In this document: positions 57,233-64,000 of the stretch, piece after piece
Layout: the number at the start of each line of letters is the position of its first letter
Position numbering within the stretch: the first letter of the stretch is position 1
NCBI GenBank assembly: GCA_016927065.1
Contig: JAFGNJ010000004.1
Span: 124,001-188,000 of the forward strand
Length of the DNA stretch: 64,000 nucleotides
Direction: 5' to 3'
DNA from: Deltaproteobacteria bacterium
GTDB lineage: Bacteria; Desulfobacterota; B13-G15; RBG-16-54-18
The notes under the pieces: model-generated
What the model saw: only the letters and a program-made list of their open reading frames with translations
The model's database searches: none
What the model was told of the DNA's origin: nothing
Position numbers and translations under genes: made by a program

Positions 57233-59239
57233 CTAGTCATATTCAATAACTCTATCCTCTGAAAACAATCCCTCCTGCCACGCCCATGAAGAGGGCACCA
57301 GGGGGGTTGGGTGCCCTTCAAAATGAATGATCTCCTCAGGGATATCACGGAGAAATCGCGAGGGTATCCGGCGCTGTCCCATCCCGAAGAGGTGCCGGGT
57401 GATCGCACCGGTCATAAAGAGCCGCTCCTGGGCCCTGGTCATCCCCACATAGCAGAGACGGCGTTCCTCCTGCAGTTCCGCTGGATTATCCAGGCGCAGG
57501 TAATAGGGGAGCAAGCCCTCCTCCATCCCCACTATAAAGACGATGGGAAACTCCAAGCCTTTGGCGCTGTGCAGGGTCATAAGGCTGACCCGTTGGACAT
57601 CACCCTCATATTCGTCGACGTCGGTGATCAGGGCCACATGGTCCAGAAACTCCCGCAATCCTTCGATCCCCGAACCGGTGAGTCCCCCAATAAGCTCCTT
57701 GACGTTCTCCATCCGGGTTTGCCCCTCCGGCCCCTGATCCTTTAGGTAATCCATATACCGCGTTTGTTCAACAATCAACAGGGCCAGCTCGGCCAGGGAG
57801 AGGGTTTCAACCTGATCCCGCAATCCTTCAAACAAGGAAAAGACCGCCTGCGCCTTTTTTTTCACCGCTGAGGAGATTCCCTCAATGCCGGCGACCTCGT
57901 GCAGGGCCTGGTACAGGGAGCACCCCTTCTGACGAGCCACCTCTTCGAACGTAGCCAGGGTCTTGGCCCCGATCCCCCGCGGGGGGCAGTTTAAGATTCT
58001 CTTCAAGCTGACCCCGTCACCGGGGTTCATCATGACCCGGAGGTAGGCCACGAGGTCCTTGATTTCTTTGCGCTGATAAAACCGAATCCCCCCCACCACG
58101 GTATAAGGGATTCCCCTACTCATAAGGGCCTCTTCCAAGGCCCTAGACTGGGCGTTGATCCGGTAAAAGACCGCACACCTACCGTACTTCCCCTGCGTCG
58201 CTGCGGCGATGCGCCCCGCCACCCAGCGGGCTTCCTCTTCCTCATCCTCGGTCAAAACAAGGGTGATGGGGTCCCCTGATTCGTTGGCCGTCCAGAGTTG
58301 CTTCTCTTTACGGTCCTGGTTTTGGGAGACCACGGCGTTGGCCCCGTCTAATATCAATTGGGTGGACCGGTAGTTTTGCTCCAGTTTGATCACCCTGGCC
58401 TCAGGAAAGTCTTTTTCAAAGCTTAGGATATTGGCGGGCTCCGCCCCGCGCCAGCGGTAGATGGACTGGTCGTCATCCCCCACCACGCAGAGGGAGGTGT
58501 CAGGTCCCAGGAGGTCCTTGATGAGGAGGTGCTGGATGTAGTTGGTGTCCTGATACTCATCCACCAAGATGTGGCGAAATCTTTTTTGATACGCTGCCCG
58601 CACCTGGGGCACACGCTGAAACAGGAGGTGGGTGTAGAAGAGGAGATCTCCGAAGTCGAGGGCATTGCCCCCGGCCAGGGCATCTTGGTACAGGGGATAG
58701 AATTCCGCCGCCTTTTTCTGATAGGGATTGAAGTCTTGCGGTTGGTACTCCTGCGGACCGATCCCCCGGTTCTTGGCCCGCTCGATCTCCTTAAGCACGG
58801 CCTTGGGGGAATAGGCGTGCAACCCCACCCCGGCGGCCTTGAGCAGCCCCTCCATGAGCCGCTCCTGGTCATCGCTGTCGTAGATAACGAAGTCCGACGG
58901 GCAGCCCAGGTGATGGATGTGGGCGCGCAGGATCCGCAGACAGGTCGAATGAAAGGTGTTCACCCACACTCGCCCCCCCTGCGTCCCCAGCAGCGAGCTG
59001 ACCCGCTCCTTCATCTCACCGGCGGCCTTGTTGGTGAAGGTCACCGCCATGATCTCCTCCGGGGCGACCCGCCCTTCATGTATTAGATAGGCGATGCGAT
59101 AGGTCAGTACCCTCGTCTTGCCGCTTCCTGCCCCGGCAAAGACCAGGATGGCCCGATCCTTGGCAGTTACCGCCTGCTGCTGGGGGGGGTTGAGATCGCT
59201 CAGCAGATCTTTTTTAATACCCGGTTCAGTCATAGACAC
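57233..59239 (-). CDS. UvrD/PcrA/Rep family DNA helicase
   Basis: LNPPQQQAVTAKDRAILVFAGAGSGKTRVLTYRIAYLI; LVDEYQDTNYIQ; VGDDDQSIYRWRGA; SLMTLHSAKGLEFPIVFIVG. Confidence 0.97.
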   Translation of the reverse strand: MSMTEPGIKKDLLSDLNPPQQQAVTAKDRAILVFAGAGSGKTRVLTYRIAYLIHEGRVAPEEIMAVTFTNKAAGEMKERVSSLLGTQGGRVWVNTFHSTCLRILRAHIHHLGCPSDFVIYDSDDQERLMEGLLKAAGVGLHAYSPKAVLKEIERAKNRGIGPQEYQPQDFNPYQKKAAEFYPLYQDALAGGNALDFGDLLFYTHLLFQRVPQVRAAYQKRFRHILVDEYQDTNYIQHLLIKDLLGPDTSLCVVGDDDQSIYRWRGAEPANILSFEKDFPEARVIKLEQNYRSTQLILDGANAVVSQNQDRKEKQLWTANESGDPITLVLTEDEEEEARWVAGRIAAATQGKYGRCAVFYRINAQSRALEEALMSRGIPYTVVGGIRFYQRKEIKDLVAYLRVMMNPGDGVSLKRILNCPPRGIGAKTLATFEEVARQKGCSLYQALHEVAGIEGISSAVKKKAQAVFSLFEGLRDQVETLSLAELALLIVEQTRYMDYLKDQGPEGQTRMENVKELIGGLTGSGIEGLREFLDHVALITDVDEYEGDVQRVSLMTLHSAKGLEFPIVFIVGMEEGLLPYYLRLDNPAELQEERRLCYVGMTRAQERLFMTGAITRHLFGMGQRRIPSRFLRDIPEEIIHFEGHPTPLVPSSWAWQEGLFSEDRVIEYD

Positions 59240-59281
59240 TCTTTGGGCCTGCTAGTTAACATTCTTTTTGAATCCCTCCAT

Positions 59282-59302
59282 CCCCCCTTTAGCAAAGGGG
59301 GG
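59282..59302. repeat. Intergenic palindrome, same general family as 18850-18874
   Basis: ccccccttt-agc-aaagggggg followed by gcaagggggatttttt. Confidence 0.7.
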
Positions 59303-59349
59303 GCAAGGGGGATTTTTTAACGTTTGCGGGTGGTGCACCGCCATGAAAA

Positions 59350-61194
59350 TTATTCTACGGTAACACTCTTGGCGAGGTTTCGCGGCTGGTCTACATCGCA
59401 CCCCAAGCGCACCGCCAGGTGATAGGCCAGTAATTGTAGCGGTACCACGTTGATCACCGGCGAGAGCAACGGGGTTGTCGGCGGGACAAAAAGCACATGG
59501 TCAACTTTAGCGGCGATGTCGGTATCTCCCTCCGTTGCCAGGGCGATGACGATACCCCCGCGCGCCTTTACCTGCTCAATCTGGCTGATCATCTTGTCGT
59601 ATACGTGGTCGCGCACCGCAATGGCGACAACGGGCATCGCCTCGTCGATCAATGCAATAGGTCCGTGTTTCATCTCTCCGGCCGGGTACCCCTCGGCGTG
59701 AATGTAGGATATCTCCTTGAGCTTGAGCGCCCCTTCCAAGGCGATAGGATAGTTGATCCCTCGGCCGAGGTAAAGGAAGTGCTCCCGATCGTGGAATTCA
59801 TTGGCCAATATATTGTACTCATCGCCGTGCTCCAGCACGTGTCCCACGAAATCGGGGAGCCGCGCCAGCTGATCTACCTGCTTCCGCAGTTGCGAATCGT
59901 TCAGGGTGCCACGTAGTTTACCCAGGTAGCAACCGAGCAGATAAAGGTCTACGAGACTGGCGGTGAATGCCTTGGTCGAGGCCACGCCGATCTCCGGCCC
60001 TGCGTGCATGAGGATGACGCCGTCTGAGATACGCATCGCCTGTGAACCTATGACGTTGACGATCGACCACAACCGCGCGCCTTTACCCCGCGCCTCCTCC
60101 ATGGCCGCTAGGGTATCCACTGTCTCGCCGCTCTGGGTGATGGCCAGCACGGCAGCATTCCCGTTGACGATGGGATCACGGTAGCGAAACTCGGAGCCAT
60201 AGTCCACCTCGACCGGTATGCGGGCCAAAGATTCGATGATGAATTTCCCCACGAGCCCTGCGTAGGCCGAAGTGCCGCACGCAACAATGATTATTTTCTC
60301 TAAGGCCTGAGCCTCCTTCTGCGTCAAGGTAAATTGCTCCAGCCGCACCTGGCCAGCCTCAAAGTCAGCACGCCCCCGGATGGCATCGGTAACGGAGCGA
60401 GCCTGCTCATAGATCTCCTTCTGCATAAAGTGGCGGTATGGCTCCTTGGCAGCAGCTATGGGATCCCAGGGGATTGCGTGCACGTTTGCTTCCACTGCTT
60501 CGCCAGCGAGGGTGGTAACCTGTGCCCCTTCTCGCGTCACTATTGCCATCTGCCGATCCTCAATAAAAATCATGTCGCGGGTATGTTCGAGGATGGCGGG
60601 GATGTCGGAGGCGACAAACATCTCTCCCTCTCCGAAACCAATGGTGATGCCACCGGCGTTGCCAATACGGGCAACGATGAGACGATCGGGCTCGTGGCAG
60701 CACAAAAAGACGAAGGCGTTGGCCCCCTGCACGCGGGTCAACGCCTGACGTACCGCTGTCTCCAGATTGGCACCGTTCGAGAGATACCGCTCAACGAGGT
60801 GTACCACCACCTCGGTGTCGGTCTCTGAGGTGAAGTGGCAGCCTTCTGCTTCCAACTCTTGTCGCAACGCCAAGAAGTTTTCGATAATGCCGTTGTGGAC
60901 CACGGCGACCTCGCAGGTTGTACCAACGTGGGGATGGGCATTGCGTTGGCTCGGCTCACCGTGGGTGGCCCAGCGGGTATGCCCGATGCCGATCTGCCCT
61001 GTTACCGGCTCAGCAGCCACCAATTCCCCCAGTTTGATCAGCTTCCCCACCTCGCGTCGCACCCCAATGGTGCCGTCTAACTGCACCACTGCGAGACCGG
61101 CAGAATCATAACCACGGTACTCCAGCCGTTTCAGGCCATCAAGTATGATGGAGGGTGCGTCCTGTACCCCCACGTAGCCGACTATCCCACACAT
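59350..61194 (-). CDS. glmS: Glutamine-fructose-6-phosphate aminotransferase (isomerizing)
   Basis: MCGIVGYVGVQDAPSIILDGLKRLEYRGYDSAG; VACGTSAYAGLVGKFIIESLARIPVEVDYGSEFRYR; C-terminal AKSVTVE. Confidence 0.98.
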   Translation of the reverse strand: MCGIVGYVGVQDAPSIILDGLKRLEYRGYDSAGLAVVQLDGTIGVRREVGKLIKLGELVAAEPVTGQIGIGHTRWATHGEPSQRNAHPHVGTTCEVAVVHNGIIENFLALRQELEAEGCHFTSETDTEVVVHLVERYLSNGANLETAVRQALTRVQGANAFVFLCCHEPDRLIVARIGNAGGITIGFGEGEMFVASDIPAILEHTRDMIFIEDRQMAIVTREGAQVTTLAGEAVEANVHAIPWDPIAAAKEPYRHFMQKEIYEQARSVTDAIRGRADFEAGQVRLEQFTLTQKEAQALEKIIIVACGTSAYAGLVGKFIIESLARIPVEVDYGSEFRYRDPIVNGNAAVLAITQSGETVDTLAAMEEARGKGARLWSIVNVIGSQAMRISDGVILMHAGPEIGVASTKAFTASLVDLYLLGCYLGKLRGTLNDSQLRKQVDQLARLPDFVGHVLEHGDEYNILANEFHDREHFLYLGRGINYPIALEGALKLKEISYIHAEGYPAGEMKHGPIALIDEAMPVVAIAVRDHVYDKMISQIEQVKARGGIVIALATEGDTDIAAKVDHVLFVPPTTPLLSPVINVVPLQLLAYHLAVRLGCDVDQPRNLAKSVTVE

Positions 61195-61201
61195 AATCTC
61201 C

Positions 61202-62602
61202 TCATTCTTGAGGGCCTCTCCCGGTCTTTTTCCCCTGCTTCAGCACCCATTTCTTGATGCTCTTCTGCCGGGTCCTCCTTACCGCCAGGGCGTAGGGGGG
61301 AACATCCTTGGTGATGGTCGTCCCCGCGCCTATAACGGCCCCTGTGCCGACCTTGACCGGGGCCACGAGGGCCGTGTTGCTCCCCACGAAAACGCCGTCC
61401 TCGATGATGGTACGGTGTTTGTGAAGACCGTCGTAGTTGCAGGTGATAGTCCCTGCCCCAACGTTCACCCCTACCCCCACCTCGGAGTCCCCAATGTAGG
61501 CAAGGTGATTGGCCTTGGTCCCTGGGCCGATCCTGGATTTTTTCACCTCGACAAAGTTGCCGATCTTAGCCTCCTTTTCTACTTCGCACTGCGAGCGTAG
61601 ATGGGAAAAGGGGCCTATGATAACGTCGTCTGCAATCCGACTCTCGGTGATCATCGTGCAGAATTTGATCTGGACGCGATTCCCGATCTGGGAATCGGCG
61701 ACCTCTACCTGCGGCCCGATCCTGCACCCCTCACCAATAGTGGTCTTCCCCCGCAGGTAGCAGTTGGGGTAAATAACGGTATCCTGCGCAATACTGACGG
61801 TAGGTTCGATGTAGACACTGCTGGTATCCTGGATGCTCACCCCCTCCGCCATCCAATGCTGCCGCACCCGCTCTGCCAGGATCTCCTCGGCCTGAGCCAG
61901 CTCTGCCCTGGTATTAATCCCCATAACCTCCACAGGATCAGGGGCGGGGAAGGTTGAAACCCTCTGCTTTTTACGGAGGGCGATCTCGACGATGTCAGGC
62001 AGATAGTACTCACCCTGGGCGTTGTCCGACCGCACTGCGCCCAGGGCCTGGAAGAGAAAAGCGGCTTGTATGCAGTAAATCCCCGTGTTGATTTCCGTAA
62101 TCCCCCGCTCGCGCTTCGTGGCGTCCCTTTCCTCCGCTATCTTACGCACCTTTCCTGAGGAAAGCCGTATCACTCGCCCGTACCCTGTTGGATTTTCTCT
62201 CTGCGCTGTCAAAAGGGTGATGGCAGCCCCCTCGTGCTGATGATGTTGCACCATTTCCGTGAGTGTCTTGACCGTGATAAGGGGGATGTCACCGCAAAGG
62301 ATGAGTATAGTCCCTTTGAAATCCCCAATGATAGGTTTGGTCATCAACACGGCATGTCCCGTGCCGAGTTGTTCTTTTTGCTGGACAAAGGTGATTCGGG
62401 GGTCTATAAAGGCATTTTGGATCTGCTCGGCCTGGTGCCCGACGACCACAATGGTCTTTTCCGCCTGCAGGTGCTCGAGACTGACCTCCAATGGGTAGCT
62501 CAACATCGGTCTCCCCAACAGGGGGTGAAGGACCTTGACTATCCCTGAACGCATCCGCTTCCCTTTCCCTGCGGCCAAGATTATGACGGCTAACTTATCC
62601 AT
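61202..62602 (-). CDS. glmU: Bifunctional GlcNAc-1-P uridyltransferase/glucosamine-1-P acetyltransferase
   Basis: VIILAAGKGKRMRSGIVKVLHPLLGRPML; LbH repeats; HLAYIGDSEVGVGVNVGAGTITCNYDGLHKHRTIIEDGVFVGSNTALVAPVKVG. Confidence 0.97.
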   Translation of the reverse strand: MDKLAVIILAAGKGKRMRSGIVKVLHPLLGRPMLSYPLEVSLEHLQAEKTIVVVGHQAEQIQNAFIDPRITFVQQKEQLGTGHAVLMTKPIIGDFKGTILILCGDIPLITVKTLTEMVQHHQHEGAAITLLTAQRENPTGYGRVIRLSSGKVRKIAEERDATKRERGITEINTGIYCIQAAFLFQALGAVRSDNAQGEYYLPDIVEIALRKKQRVSTFPAPDPVEVMGINTRAELAQAEEILAERVRQHWMAEGVSIQDTSSVYIEPTVSIAQDTVIYPNCYLRGKTTIGEGCRIGPQVEVADSQIGNRVQIKFCTMITESRIADDVIIGPFSHLRSQCEVEKEAKIGNFVEVKKSRIGPGTKANHLAYIGDSEVGVGVNVGAGTITCNYDGLHKHRTIIEDGVFVGSNTALVAPVKVGTGAVIGAGTTITKDVPPYALAVRRTRQKSIKKWVLKQGKKTGRGPQE

Positions 62603-62798
62603 CTTTCACGCCTTTTAAAGACTACGTTATAACTAATCAGTAACCCTGTCAAGGCAGGATAAAACTAATCCTGCATTGCTTCCCCTTCTCAATCCAGTAG
62701 AGGGACTTTATATTGCCCAGCAGTAAAGAATGTGGTATAGTAGGAGATGAAGTATTATTCCCTTTGAAAAAAAATAATAGAAGAACATTAGAGCAACC

Positions 62799-64000
62799 AT
62801 GGGTGCGGGCAAGCCAACAAAGCTAGTATGCTTCTTATTGCTCATTTTCCCGGCATTAATATTTCTTTCCGGTTACTCCTTCGCCCTAGAAGCGGGATCG
62901 TTGCACATTACCTCTCGACCCTCTGGGGCCACCGTTTATCTCGATGATACCCAGATTGGGAACACAGATATCATGATACATGCCATTCCCATCGGGAGTC
63001 ATAAAGTACGACTGGAACTTGAAGGTTACGAAAAAGTCGAACAGACCATCAGCGTAAAGAGCGGACATACAACACGTATACCTCAGGTACTTGCGCGAGC
63101 GGGGAGAAGAGCATCGGTCACGGGTAACGGTGTCGTCCCACCCCTCCAAGAACTGTTTTCTGAATTTATAAATCCATGGGTGGTCATGTTGGTACTTTTG
63201 TTGCTTACCGGGATGGTTGTGCTGACGTTGATCATTAGGGCTATTCCCGCAAAGAAAAGCGCCGTCCCTGTGATCAGTACAGCAAAAAAACAGAGGGGCT
63301 CACGGCCCGTCAGAGCCAAAGTGCCGTCCAGGCCGCTCAAGATATCCTTCCCCGTAAAAGGTATAACGCTTAAAAAGGCCGCTATCCTAGGAAATTATCG
63401 GATACTGGAGAAGATCGCTAGCGGCGGGATGGCCAAGATCTTTATGGCAAGCCATGTCAAAAACGGGAGAATGGCGGTTGTGAAGGTCCCCTATGATCAG
63501 TTTCAGAATGACCACCGGTTTGTTGAGAGGTTCCGTCGCGAGGCAGAGCTGGGTCAAAAGCTCCTGCACGACAATATCATCCGTATCTACGAATACGGAA
63601 CGTCAAAGGGAGGTCTCACGTATATTGCCATGGAATATTTGCCGGGGATCGATCTGCGAGGGTACCTGGACACACACGGCAAGATGCCCGTCAAGGAGGC
63701 TGTACGGACCGTGGCGCAGGTATGCCGAGCACTCGGCTATGCCCACGCTCAGGGGGTTATCCATCGCGATATAAAACCAGAAAATATCATGCTTCCCGAC
63801 AAAAAAGGTAAGGGTAAGGTTGTACTGATGGATTTCGGCGTGGCGCATGCAGCGTATCTGGGCACGGTGGGTACCCGGAGCACATACCTCGGGACACCCT
63901 ATTATATGTCACCCGACCAAATCTCCCGCAGAAAGGTGGATGGCCGTTCCGATGTCTATTCCTTAGGGGTAGTCTTTTTCGAGATGCTCACCGGCCAGCG
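62799..64000 (+). CDS. PEGA-domain transmembrane Ser/Thr protein kinase (3' truncated by window end; absent from supplied ORF track)
   Basis: Own translation from ATG 62799: signal segment KLVCFLLLIFPALIFLSGYSFA; PEGA GSLHITSRPSGATVYLDDTQIGNTDIMIHAIPIGSHKVRLELEGYEKVEQTI; TM WVVMLVLLLLTGMVVLTLII; kinase GNYRILEKIASGGMAKIFMA...VVKVP...VIHRDIKPENIML...MDFGVAH...GTPYYMSPDQI. Confidence 0.93.
   Translation, partial: MGAGKPTKLVCFLLLIFPALIFLSGYSFALEAGSLHITSRPSGATVYLDDTQIGNTDIMIHAIPIGSHKVRLELEGYEKVEQTISVKSGHTTRIPQVLARAGRRASVTGNGVVPPLQELFSEFINPWVVMLVLLLLTGMVVLTLIIRAIPAKKSAVPVISTAKKQRGSRPVRAKVPSRPLKISFPVKGITLKKAAILGNYRILEKIASGGMAKIFMASHVKNGRMAVVKVPYDQFQNDHRFVERFRREAELGQKLLHDNIIRIYEYGTSKGGLTYIAMEYLPGIDLRGYLDTHGKMPVKEAVRTVAQVCRALGYAHAQGVIHRDIKPENIMLPDKKGKGKVVLMDFGVAHAAYLGTVGTRSTYLGTPYYMSPDQISRRKVDGRSDVYSLGVVFFEMLTGQ

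Overview
The window is about 64 kb of bacterial chromosome, gene-dense on both strands and mostly core or housekeeping. The gene set looks like an anaerobic Desulfobacterota/deltaproteobacterium-type organism; that placement is inferred from gene content only. Recognisable loci, in order: C-terminal part of PBP1A; orphan oppDF-type ATPases; tRNA-Leu(CAG); ribF; a YbhN/AglD-like membrane protein; an OYE-family oxidoreductase; an HTH-HNH protein; a macro-domain protein; uvrC-uvrB; an RTX-repeat secreted protein; a beta-helix secreted protein; cysS, gltX, ispF, PIN/TRAM protein and carD; nfeD and slipin; a stand-alone AICAR transformylase; a Yip1-like protein with an L7/L12-CTD-like N-terminus; tRNA-Glu(CTC); a molybdenum-hydroxylase operon with two small Cys-rich/zinc-finger proteins and a CoxG-like protein; nrdD, a redoxin and nrdG; hsp20 and lon; rlmN; an MFS transporter; hrcA-grpE-dnaK; DUF3795-like and TraB/GumN-like proteins; a single-gene type IIG R-M enzyme; an FHA protein; uvrD/pcrA; glmS; glmU; and a 3'-truncated PEGA-TM-Ser/Thr kinase missing from the ORF track. 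I saw no CRISPR array, rRNA, prophage or transposase. The best leads are the Mo-hydroxylase operon with its palindrome-rich divergent region, tandem NrdR-like boxes upstream of nrdD, the reversed-topology PEGA kinase, the L7/L12-like/zinc-ribbon/Yip1 fusion, a structured leader before the AICAR transformylase gene, nested leader ORFs before the beta-helix gene, and a C10 homopolymer in the TraB/GumN gene. No single spectacular new system is evident. All assignments come from reading motifs by eye; no database search was run.
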